64,000 nucleotides of DNA from Dyella mobilis (GTDB lineage Bacteria > Pseudomonadota > Gammaproteobacteria > Xanthomonadales > Rhodanobacteraceae), in assembly GCF_016904945.1 (NCBI RefSeq), contig NZ_JADIKF010000040.1, positions 930,001-994,000 on the forward strand, given 5' to 3'. Shown piece after piece: positions 51,303 to 58,804 of the stretch (position 1 is the first letter of the stretch; each line of letters opens with the position of its first letter). The translations under genes were made by a program, and so were the position numbers. The notes under the pieces are model-generated. The model saw only the letters and a list, made by a program, of their open reading frames with translations, was not told the DNA's origin and made no database searches.

Positions 51303-52094
51303 ATGGATCTGAATCTGATCGGCCGGCACGCGCTCGTCTGCGGCGCATCCCAAGGGATCGGCCGCGCCACCGCCACGGAGTTGGCCGAACTTGGTGCCGA
51401 CGTGACTTTGCTCGCACGCTCGGCCGATCAACTCAAGGCAGTCGCCGAAAGCTTGCCGCTCAAGCATCCAGCACAGCGGCACGACTGGCGCAGCGTCGAC
51501 ATGCAAGACACCGGCAGCCTGCAAGCCATTGCTGCCGAAATCGTCGCCGCGCACCCTGTGCACATCCTGATCAACAACACCGGCGGCCCGCCCGGCGGCC
51601 CGGCACACAGCGCGGAGCCGGCGGCATTCGAAAGCACGTTCCGCCAGCACTTGATCGCCGGACAAGTGCTGTTGCAGACCGTGCTTCCGGGTATGCGCGC
51701 CAGCCAATTCGGCCGACTGGTCAATGTGATCTCCACATCGGTGAAAGAGCCCATTCCCGGGCTGGGCGTCTCCAACACCATTCGTGCCGCCGTCGCCGCC
51801 TGGGCCAAGACGTTGTCGGGGGAACTCGCCGCCGATGGCATCACCGTCAACAACGTGCTGCCGGGTTACACCCGCACCGCCCGACTCGATGGGTTGCTGA
51901 CGGCACAGTCGCAGAAGAGCGGCCGCAGCGAAGAGGATCTGGCAAAGGACATGGCGGCCGCAGTGCCGGCGCGCCGGTTCGGTGAACCGGGCGAGGTGGC
52001 CGCGGTGATTGCCTTCTTGTGCACCCCGGCCGCGGCCTACGTCAATGGCGTCAGCATTGCGGTGGACGGTGGACGCACCAAGGCGCTGAGCTAA
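51303..52094 (+). CDS. Divergent SDR lacking the catalytic Tyr-Lys pair
   Basis: 263 residues. Rossmann motif VCGASQGIGRATATEL and INNTGGPPGG are present, but the usual Y-x3-K active site reads SNTIR (in VSNTIRAAVAAWAKTL), so Tyr is Ser and Lys is Arg. The related branch is widespread in Gammaproteobacteria and is often labelled 3-oxoacyl-ACP reductase-like. AAGGAG lies 6 bases before the ATG. It precedes aminomuconate-pathway genes and may act in that pathway by a non-standard mechanism or not be an enzyme. Confidence 0.82.
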   Translation: MDLNLIGRHALVCGASQGIGRATATELAELGADVTLLARSADQLKAVAESLPLKHPAQRHDWRSVDMQDTGSLQAIAAEIVAAHPVHILINNTGGPPGGPAHSAEPAAFESTFRQHLIAGQVLLQTVLPGMRASQFGRLVNVISTSVKEPIPGLGVSNTIRAAVAAWAKTLSGELAADGITVNNVLPGYTRTARLDGLLTAQSQKSGRSEEDLAKDMAAAVPARRFGEPGEVAAVIAFLCTPAAAYVNGVSIAVDGGRTKALS

Positions 52095-52125
52095 GCCGAT
52101 ACGCACGCGTCCGGTGCAATCGCCC

Positions 52126-52148
52126 TGTACAAGTTTTAAGCTTGTACA
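52126..52148. promoter_or_regulatory. TGTACAAG/CTTGTACA dyad at the dehydrogenase start
   Basis: TGTACAAG (52126-52133) and CTTGTACA (52141-52148) are exact arms with a 7-base spacer. The dyad ends one base before ATG 52150, where the ribosome binding site should be. It is either a repressor operator or an mRNA hairpin that blocks initiation. Confidence 0.6.
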
Positions 52149-52149
52149 A

Positions 52150-53601
52150 ATGCCAAGCACACGCCTCGCCAATCTCATTGACGGTCGCCTGCAGGCGCCG
52201 CGGGACGATCGCTGGCTCGATGTTTACGAGCCCGCCACCGGCGCGATTTTCGCGCAATGTCCCGATTCCTCCGCCAGCGACGTCGACGACGCCGTGCAAG
52301 CCGCCCGCAAAGCCGCAGCAGGATGGGCCGCAACGCCCTCCGAAGATCGCTCCCGCCTGCTGCATCGCCTTGCCGACCTGATCGAAGCAAGGCTTGACGA
52401 GTTCGCCGCGCTGGAATCGCGCGACAGCGGCAAGCCCGTGGCACTGGCCAAGCGCCTGGACATCCCTCGCGCCGTGTCGAACCTGCGCTTCTTCGCGGCG
52501 GCGATCATCGCCTGGGAGAGTGAATCGCACGCGATGGAAACGGGCGCGATCAACTACACCTTGCGCCATCCGCTGGGCGTGGTCGGCTGCATCAGTCCGT
52601 GGAATCTACCGCTGTATCTGTTTACCTGGAAGATTGCTCCCGCACTGGCAAGCGGCAACACCGTGGTAGCCAAGCCTTCCGAGATCACGCCCTGCACGGC
52701 GGCACTGCTAGGCGAGCTGAGCATCGAGGCAGGCTTCCCGCCCGGCGTGTTGAACATCGTGCAGGGCCGCGGCCCGACCACCGGCCAGGCCATCGTCGAG
52801 CATCCCGCGATCAAGGCGATATCGTTCACCGGCAGCACCCGCACCGGCGCCGGCATTGCCGCCACGGCGGCACCGCAGTTCAAGAAAATCTCGCTGGAAC
52901 TGGGCGGCAAGAACCCTGCGATCGTCTTTGCCGATGCCGATCTCTCCGAGCAGAATCTCGACACCATCGTTCGCTCCGGCTTCGCCAACCAGGGCGAGAT
53001 ATGTCTCTGCGGCTCACGCCTGCTGGTGCAGCGCTCTATCTACGAGACTTTCCGCGAGCGCTATCTGGCGCGCGTCAAGGCGTTGCGCGTGGGCGATCCG
53101 CAGGACGCTTCCAGCAATCTCGGTGCCCTGGTATCGCGCGAGCATTTCGACAAAGTGATGAGCTGCATCGCGCAGGCACGCAGCGAGGGCGGCAACATCC
53201 TCATCGGCGGACAGGCGCTGTCGCCGCCAGGGCGCTGTGCAAACGGCTGGTTCGTCGCCCCCACCGTGATCGACGGCCTGGGCAACGATGCCGCCACCAA
53301 CCAGCAGGAAATTTTTGGCCCGGTGGTCACGCTGATCCCCTTCGAAGACGAAGACGAAGCGATCGCCCTGGCCAATGGCACCGGCTACGGCCTGGCCGCA
53401 TCGCTGTGGACTGCAGATCTTTCACGCGCACACCGCATGGGTGCACAACTGGAATTTGGCATCGTGTGGATCAATTGCTGGCTGCTGCGCGACCTGCGCA
53501 CGCCGTTCGGCGGCAGCAAACAATCCGGAGTCGGCCGCGAAGGCGGCACCGAAGCTTTGCGCTTCTTCACCGAACCTCGCAACATTTGTATTCGCTACTG
53601 A
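52150..53601 (+). CDS. 2-aminomuconate-6-semialdehyde dehydrogenase
   Basis: 483 residues, aldehyde dehydrogenase superfamily: SPWNLPLYLFTWKIAPALA, FTGSTRTGAGIA, ELGGKNPAIVFADADL (Glu), NQGEICLCGSR (catalytic Cys), QEIFGPVVTLIPF. The ICLCGSR and WLLRDLRTPFGGSKQSG segments match the AMSDH/hydroxymuconic-semialdehyde group. With ACMSD at 5793 and aminomuconate deaminase two genes on, AMSDH is the best assignment; 2-hydroxymuconic semialdehyde dehydrogenase is an alternative. Confidence 0.88.
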   Translation: MPSTRLANLIDGRLQAPRDDRWLDVYEPATGAIFAQCPDSSASDVDDAVQAARKAAAGWAATPSEDRSRLLHRLADLIEARLDEFAALESRDSGKPVALAKRLDIPRAVSNLRFFAAAIIAWESESHAMETGAINYTLRHPLGVVGCISPWNLPLYLFTWKIAPALASGNTVVAKPSEITPCTAALLGELSIEAGFPPGVLNIVQGRGPTTGQAIVEHPAIKAISFTGSTRTGAGIAATAAPQFKKISLELGGKNPAIVFADADLSEQNLDTIVRSGFANQGEICLCGSRLLVQRSIYETFRERYLARVKALRVGDPQDASSNLGALVSREHFDKVMSCIAQARSEGGNILIGGQALSPPGRCANGWFVAPTVIDGLGNDAATNQQEIFGPVVTLIPFEDEDEAIALANGTGYGLAASLWTADLSRAHRMGAQLEFGIVWINCWLLRDLRTPFGGSKQSGVGREGGTEALRFFTEPRNICIRY

Positions 53602-53611
53602 GGAAACCGCC

Positions 53612-54280
53612 TTGAGCAGCCCCTTGCAGCACCTGATCGACAGCAACCGCCGCTGGTCGGCCGCCGTCACACAGTCCGACCAGCATTTCTTCGAACGGCT
53701 GGCCCAGCAGCAATCGCCGAAGTATCTGTGGATAGGGTGCTCCGATTCGCGGGTACCCGCCACGCAGATCGTGGACCTGCCGCCCGGCGAGATCTTCGTG
53801 CAGCGCAACGTCGCCAACGTGGTCTCGCACAGCGATCTCAATTGCCTCAGCGCCATGCAGTTTGCGGTGGATGTGCTGAAGGTCGAGCACATCATCGTGG
53901 TGGGACATTACGGCTGTGGCGGCGTGCAAGCCGTGCTGGACGAGCGGCGCCTGGGCCTGGTCGACAACTGGCTGCGCCACGTTGCCGACGTGGCGCAAAA
54001 GCACTCGGACATGCTCCATTCGCTCAGCTCCGCGCCATTGCGCAACACGCGCCTGTGCGAGCTCAATGCCATTGAGCAAGTCATGAATGTCTGCGCCACC
54101 ACGATCGTGATGGAAGCATGGGAGCGCGGCCAAAAACTCTCCGTCCACGCATGGTGCTACAGCCTGTCCAACGGACACATGCACGACCTGGGGATGCACG
54201 TGGATTCGCGCGAATCGCTGCGCCCGAGCTACGAGCAGGCCCTGCAGGATCTGATGCGCCGCGCGGGTGAGCCGCGATGA
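53612..54280 (+). CDS. can: Beta-class carbonic anhydrase
   Basis: 222 residues from TTG 53612, chosen because AGGAAA lies 6 bases upstream just after the previous stop; the longer in-frame ATG would run deep into the dehydrogenase gene. Zinc ligands in WIGCSDSRVPA (Cys, Asp-Arg dyad) and GHYGCGGVQA (His, Cys), as in E. coli Can. It interconverts CO2 and bicarbonate. It lies between aminomuconate genes and overlaps the deaminase by ATGA. Confidence 0.93.
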   Translation: MSSPLQHLIDSNRRWSAAVTQSDQHFFERLAQQQSPKYLWIGCSDSRVPATQIVDLPPGEIFVQRNVANVVSHSDLNCLSAMQFAVDVLKVEHIIVVGHYGCGGVQAVLDERRLGLVDNWLRHVADVAQKHSDMLHSLSSAPLRNTRLCELNAIEQVMNVCATTIVMEAWERGQKLSVHAWCYSLSNGHMHDLGMHVDSRESLRPSYEQALQDLMRRAGEPR

Positions 54281-54702
54281 GCGACGTGGTGCGCACCGAC
54301 AGTGCACCCGCACCGGTCGGCGCCTATCCGCATGCGCGGCGCGTGGGAAACTTGCTGTTCCTTTCCGGCGTCGGTCCGCGCCGACCTGGTAGCAACGACA
54401 TCCCAGGGAATGTCTACGACAGCGGCGGAAAACTGATCGGCTACGACATCGAGCAGCAATGCCGGCAGGTGTTTGCCAATGTGCGCGCCGTGCTTGAAGC
54501 CAGCGGCGCAAAATGGGAGCACCTGGTCGACGTCACCGTGTTCCTTACCGACATGACGCACGATTTTCCTGTTTACAACCGCCTGTATGCCGACCATTTC
54601 AAAGGGGTCGATGCGTGCCGCACCACGCTCGGCATCACCGCGCTGCCCACGCCGATCGCGATCGAGCTCAAATGCATCGCGGCACTGCCGTCCGGCGGCT
54701 GA
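54277..54702 (+). CDS. 2-aminomuconate deaminase (RidA superfamily)
   Basis: 141 residues. RidA fold; LFLSGVGPRRPG, EQQCRQVFANVRAVLE, VDVTVFLTDMTHDFPVYN and CRTTLGITALPTPIAIELK fit the 2-aminomuconate deaminase subgroup (AmnD/NbaF), which releases ammonia to give 2-oxalocrotonate. Third in an operon with dehydrogenase and carbonic anhydrase. General RidA imine deaminase activity is the alternative. A terminator follows directly. Confidence 0.88.
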   Translation: MSDVVRTDSAPAPVGAYPHARRVGNLLFLSGVGPRRPGSNDIPGNVYDSGGKLIGYDIEQQCRQVFANVRAVLEASGAKWEHLVDVTVFLTDMTHDFPVYNRLYADHFKGVDACRTTLGITALPTPIAIELKCIAALPSGG

Positions 54703-54709
54703 AAATTAA

Positions 54710-54740
54710 AAACCCCGGCTGACAGGGCCAGCCGGGGTTT
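54710..54740. terminator. Terminator of the aminomuconate operon
   Basis: AAACCCCGGCT and AGCCGGGGTTT form an 11-bp stem with 9-base loop, followed on the plus strand by CTCGG and on the minus strand by TTTTTAATTTTC, so it terminates both the deaminase operon and the convergent small gene. Confidence 0.85.
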
Positions 54741-54772
54741 CTCGGTATACCGAACCGTATTGCTTAAAGCGA

Positions 54773-55003
54773 TTACTTCCCGGCAGCCGTGCTGCTGGAG
54801 GCCGGAGCGCTGCTGTCAGACTTCGCTTTCTTGGTGTGCTTGTGGCTGGTGGTCGACTTCGCCGCCTTGTGGTGCTTGGCGGGAGCGGCCGTGCTGGACG
54901 AAGCAGCGGCCGGAGCAGCCGAGGACGTCTCCTGGGCAAACACCGAACCGGAGAGGGCCACACCTGCAACGAGCAGAGAAGCGATCGCAAGTTTACGCAT
55001 CAT
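54773..55003 (-). CDS. Small secreted Ala/Ser/Lys-rich protein
   Basis: 76 residues, start MMRKL chosen because GAGG is then 9 bases away (nearby ATGs at 55000 and 55009 are possible). Signal peptide to FAQ about residue 23, then a low-complexity tail of Ala, Ser, Thr, Lys and His (APAKHHKAAKS), similar in composition to acid-shock Asr proteins and histone-like tails. No domain is recognised. Confidence 0.65.
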   Translation of the reverse strand: MMRKLAIASLLVAGVALSGSVFAQETSSAAPAAASSSTAAPAKHHKAAKSTTSHKHTKKAKSDSSAPASSSTAAGK

Positions 55004-55192
55004 GATCATGAGCCTCGAGATTTTGATTGCCACGGACCCGGCCGGAACCCGGCTTACACGGGCGGCGTGACGGCCTTAACAATGCATTGGCTTCGGCATA
55101 CCGGAACTGAACGAAATTAAGAAAACCCCGCTATTTGCTTACAAATTGAGCGGACGCCCCCCGTCAGGCATTTCCGGCGACTTTCGACAGGA

Positions 55193-55972
55193 TCAGGTCA
55201 GGCACTGACGCAGCAACTGAAGGATCGTGTCCTGCACCGGCCTTGCCTTATCTGCATCCCAGGCAAAGCTCTCCTCGTCCATGTAGCGGTGCTGGGCCAG
55301 CTCCAATTGCACGGCCTGCACGCCATCGGCCGGGCTCCCGTAGTGTCGGGTGATATAGCCCCCCTTGAAGCGCCCGTTGACCACGAAGTCATAGCGCGAC
55401 TGAGCTTCCATCACGTTGGTGAGGCGCCATTGCAGGTCGGCTCCACAGCTGGTCCCGTCGGCCGTGCCTAGGTTGAAATCCGGAAGCCTCCCCTCGAAAA
55501 GCATGGGAACGTGGCTGCGGATGGAGTGCCCTTCCCACAGCACTACCCGCCCATGCAGCGCTTTCAAGCGGACGATTTCGCCTGCCAGCGCCTGGTGATA
55601 AGGCTGCCACCATTGCTCGACTCGCTGCCGGATCTCTTCGGCATCGGGCTCCTGGCCGTCTACGTAGAGCGGCTCGCCGTCGAAGCCGATGGTCGACACC
55701 AGTCCGGTTTCCCGCCGGCCTGGATAGAGCGCCTGCCCGTCCGCGGGGCGATTGAGGTCAATCACATAGCGCGAGGCGGTCGGCTTGAGCAGGCTGGCTC
55801 CCAAGGCTTCGGCCAACGGTTCGTATAACTGCCCGACGTGCCAATCGGTATCGGGCGAATGACGTGCCGGCGCACGCAGGCGCTGGGCCAGTCCGTCGGG
55901 AATGTAGCTGCCGTTGTGCGGCAGGCTGATCAGCAGCGGGGCACTACCCTGCTTGAGCGAGAAGATATCCAT
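55193..55972 (-). CDS. hutG: N-formylglutamate amidohydrolase
   Basis: 259 residues. LLISLPHNGSYIP, SPDTDWHVGQLY, RYVIDLNRP, LWEGHSIRS and DLNRPADGQ-type segments identify the HutG family, which makes glutamate and formate at the end of one histidine pathway. The ATG at MDIFSL is used; a GTG abutting the gor stop would add 8 residues. No other hut gene is near, so it may serve histidine catabolism elsewhere. Confidence 0.87.
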   Translation of the reverse strand: MDIFSLKQGSAPLLISLPHNGSYIPDGLAQRLRAPARHSPDTDWHVGQLYEPLAEALGASLLKPTASRYVIDLNRPADGQALYPGRRETGLVSTIGFDGEPLYVDGQEPDAEEIRQRVEQWWQPYHQALAGEIVRLKALHGRVVLWEGHSIRSHVPMLFEGRLPDFNLGTADGTSCGADLQWRLTNVMEAQSRYDFVVNGRFKGGYITRHYGSPADGVQAVQLELAQHRYMDEESFAWDADKARPVQDTILQLLRQCLT

Positions 55973-55996
55973 CTGCTCAGTTTGACCCGCCTGCAC

Positions 55997-57346
55997 TCAG
56001 TGCAGCAACAGCAGCTCTTCAGATGCCGTGGGATGGATCGCGATCGCCGCCTTCAGGTCGCGCCAGTACAAGCCCTTTTGCAAAGCCACCGCAAACCCTT
56101 GCAAGAGCTCGTCGCTACCGGGGCCAAGCACGTGGATGCCAACCACCTTGCGCTCATCGCCCACGCAGACGATTTTCACCAGGCTGCGCTCGGAGCGCCC
56201 CGCCACCATGCTCAACAACGGCGTGTAGCGCCCGCTGTGCACACTGACGGCCGCACCGTAGCGGGCATGCGCCTGCTGTTCGGTCAAACCGGCCATGCCC
56301 AGCGGCGGCTCGGCAAAAACCACACTGGGAATGACGCTGTCGTCGAATTTCGCATCGGCATGACCGGACACCAGGCGCTCGGCAAGCGCTCGGCCGGCAG
56401 CCACGGCCACGGGAGTAAGCGCCCTGCGATCGGTCACGTCGCCCACGGCGTATACGCCGGGCACGCTGGTGTTCTGCCACGCGTCGACCAGCACGTGGCC
56501 GTTTTCATCACGCGCCACGCCGATCTCTTCCAGCCCGATGCGGTCGCTGTTCGGTACGCGGCCGAGCGCCCACAGCACGGCATCGTAACCATCCAGTTGG
56601 GTATCGGCGCCGGTTTCCAAGGTGATGGTTCCCGGCTTGCCGCGCGCGGCGCGAACCTGCGTCTCGCCAAGCAACCGGATGCCGCGTGCCTGCATCTGTG
56701 CGGCGAGCTCATCGACCACCTCGCTATCGAAGCCGGCAAGGAGGTGGCCCCGCACCAGCAAATCCACCTCGCATCCGAGCGCGTGCATCAGGCACGCGAA
56801 CTCCACGGCCACGTAGCCGCCACCGACGATGGCCAGATGCCGCGGTGCGGCCTCCAACTTGAAGATGTCGTCCGACAACATGCCCAGTTCGAAACCGGGT
56901 ATGTCCAGCCGGCGCGGGCGAGCGCCGCTAGCGATGACCAGATGCCTTGCGCTGGCCCGCATACCGGTCGCGGTAGCGACGGTATCGGCCGACACCAGGC
57001 AGGCAGCCTCCCCGATCACCTCGATGCCAGCCGTATCCAGACGCGTGGCGTAGCGCTGGCGAATGCCCGCGATATAGCTGTCGCGCCGTTGCCGAAACCG
57101 CGTCCAATCCAGACGCATCGGCGCGGTTTCAAAGCCGATGTCGGCGGCCAGGCGGTGCAGGTCCGCGATCTGCGCCGCGTACCACATCGCCTTCTTGGGC
57201 ACGCAACCGCGATTCACGCAGGTGCCGCCCAGGGCATCGGGATCGAACAAGGCCACGCGCGCGCCCAATCTGGCGGCGTGCTGGGCAACGCTCAAGCCAC
57301 CCGAGCCAGCACCCAGCACGATCACATCGAAGCGTTCGCTCATCAT
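55997..57346 (-). CDS. gor: Glutathione reductase
   Basis: 449 residues. FAD motif IVLGAGSGGLSVAQ, redox disulfide in LGGTCVNRGCVPKKAMW, NADPH fold AIVGGGYVAVEFAC with the VRGHLLAGFD Arg region, YAVGDVTDR and the C-terminal AIHPTASEELLLL with the catalytic His-Glu. It regenerates GSH with NADPH. Between the DadA-like gene (42 bases upstream) and hutG. Confidence 0.93.
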   Translation of the reverse strand: MMSERFDVIVLGAGSGGLSVAQHAARLGARVALFDPDALGGTCVNRGCVPKKAMWYAAQIADLHRLAADIGFETAPMRLDWTRFRQRRDSYIAGIRQRYATRLDTAGIEVIGEAACLVSADTVATATGMRASARHLVIASGARPRRLDIPGFELGMLSDDIFKLEAAPRHLAIVGGGYVAVEFACLMHALGCEVDLLVRGHLLAGFDSEVVDELAAQMQARGIRLLGETQVRAARGKPGTITLETGADTQLDGYDAVLWALGRVPNSDRIGLEEIGVARDENGHVLVDAWQNTSVPGVYAVGDVTDRRALTPVAVAAGRALAERLVSGHADAKFDDSVIPSVVFAEPPLGMAGLTEQQAHARYGAAVSVHSGRYTPLLSMVAGRSERSLVKIVCVGDERKVVGIHVLGPGSDELLQGFAVALQKGLYWRDLKAAIAIHPTASEELLLLH

Positions 57347-57388
57347 CGTTTCCTTGGGATTGAAAACACTCTGGCCGCCATCGCTTGG

Positions 57389-58648
57389 CTACAGACCGAA
57401 ACGAGCCGGCGCGTACGGTGCTGGATCGAACGCTGGCGTGGTGCCGCTGAGTTGCGCCGCGACCAGCTCGCCTGTCGCCGCCGACATGCTGACGCCCAGC
57501 ATGCCGTGCGCAGTGGCCAGATGCAGATTCGACCAGCGCGTGCTCGGGCCGATGATCGGCACTTCATCCACGCTCATCGGGCGCCAACCCCACCACTCTT
57601 CTTGCAAGCGGGGACCTTCCGGTTCGCGCAGACCTTCGGCGGCACCTCGCCGCAACGCATCGATGCGGGTACGGTTCAACCCCTCTGCATAACCGGAGAA
57701 CTCCATCGTGCTGCCGAGCCGGAAGCCGCTGTCCCAGGTCGTCACGCACACGGACACGTCGCGCAATACCAATGCGTTCCGCGGAGCAAGTGAGGGCCGC
57801 GTATAGGTGAGCGAATACCCCTTTCCCGGCTGCATCGGCAAGCGCAGACCCAGTTTGCTGCCAAGCAGCGGCGACCAGGCCCCCAAAGCCAGCAACACCC
57901 GGTCGCCGGCAAAATCGCCTCGGTTGGTGCCCACGCGAACGATGCGTCGCCCCTCGGTATCGAAACGCTCGATTCGCGCGCCGGTTTCAATAACGCCCCC
58001 GCGCTCGCGCACCAGGCGGGCCAGCTCGGCGACGTAACGATCGGGGCGAAGCCGCGCGTCACCCGGATGCAGCAGCCCGCCCTTCACGCCGGGTTTGAGC
58101 GCAGGCTCCATGGCTTCCACCTCGTCGCCGCGCAGGCGCTGCACGGGAATGCCCAGGCGCTCCAGCAAGGTGGTGTGATGGTGCTCGTCTGCCACCATCG
58201 GACCGGGCTGTCGATAGACGTACATCACACCGGACTCGACGAATTCGCAATCGAGCTTTTCCCTGCCTATCCATTCCCCGATCAGTTGCCGCGATCGCAG
58301 CAAAATGGCGGCTCGGGCCTGAGCGGCCCGTTCAAAGTCCTGCCAGTTGCAATGCCGCGCAAAACCCAGCAACCAGCGCAGGCGGGCACCGTCCAAGCGC
58401 GGATTGAGGTACAGCGGCGCATCCGCCCTGAACACCGAGCGCAAGGCGATCGCCAGCGTGCCAGGCATCGCCAGCGGCGCCGCATGGCTGGGGGTGATGG
58501 TGCCGCAATTGCCGTGCGAACTGCCGCAGCCGGGCGTGCCCTGCTCAAGCACCCGCACGTGGGCACCGTGCTGCAACGCATACAGCGCACAGGAGAGGCC
58601 GACGACACCGCCGCCAAGGATCAATACATCACTATGGGAAGCATCCAT
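57389..58648 (-). CDS. DadA-family FAD-dependent amino-acid dehydrogenase
   Basis: 419 residues from ATG 58648. FAD-binding VLILGGGVVGLSCALYAL, a glycine/cysteine-rich GCGSSHGNCGTITPSH, LKPGVKGGLLHPGDARLRP, LPMQPGKGYSLTY, EEWWGWRPMSVDEVPIIG and HGMLGVSMSAATGELVA fit the D-amino-acid / hydroxyproline dehydrogenase group. Substrate is unresolved. Its neighbours gor and hutG are not the usual partners. Confidence 0.85.
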   Translation of the reverse strand: MDASHSDVLILGGGVVGLSCALYALQHGAHVRVLEQGTPGCGSSHGNCGTITPSHAAPLAMPGTLAIALRSVFRADAPLYLNPRLDGARLRWLLGFARHCNWQDFERAAQARAAILLRSRQLIGEWIGREKLDCEFVESGVMYVYRQPGPMVADEHHHTTLLERLGIPVQRLRGDEVEAMEPALKPGVKGGLLHPGDARLRPDRYVAELARLVRERGGVIETGARIERFDTEGRRIVRVGTNRGDFAGDRVLLALGAWSPLLGSKLGLRLPMQPGKGYSLTYTRPSLAPRNALVLRDVSVCVTTWDSGFRLGSTMEFSGYAEGLNRTRIDALRRGAAEGLREPEGPRLQEEWWGWRPMSVDEVPIIGPSTRWSNLHLATAHGMLGVSMSAATGELVAAQLSGTTPAFDPAPYAPARFGL

Positions 58649-58804
58649 CGGGCCATTGTAGCGGTCAGCCAGCCCCCGCTCACGGCAGCCCGGGCCGGCC
58701 AGGCCGCTCCCGGGGCCGGCAAGAATTTCTTGCAAGATTGGTACTTGCGCCGGCCCCAAGATCGTCGCACGCTGGTGTCACGCCTCTGACACATCCCCAC
58801 TCCG

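Noticed and set aside
55838..57793. A 651-codon open frame on the plus strand opposite gor and hutG
   Set aside because: It is the complement of well-conserved gor codons; composition is His/Arg/Ala-rich and it has no motif.
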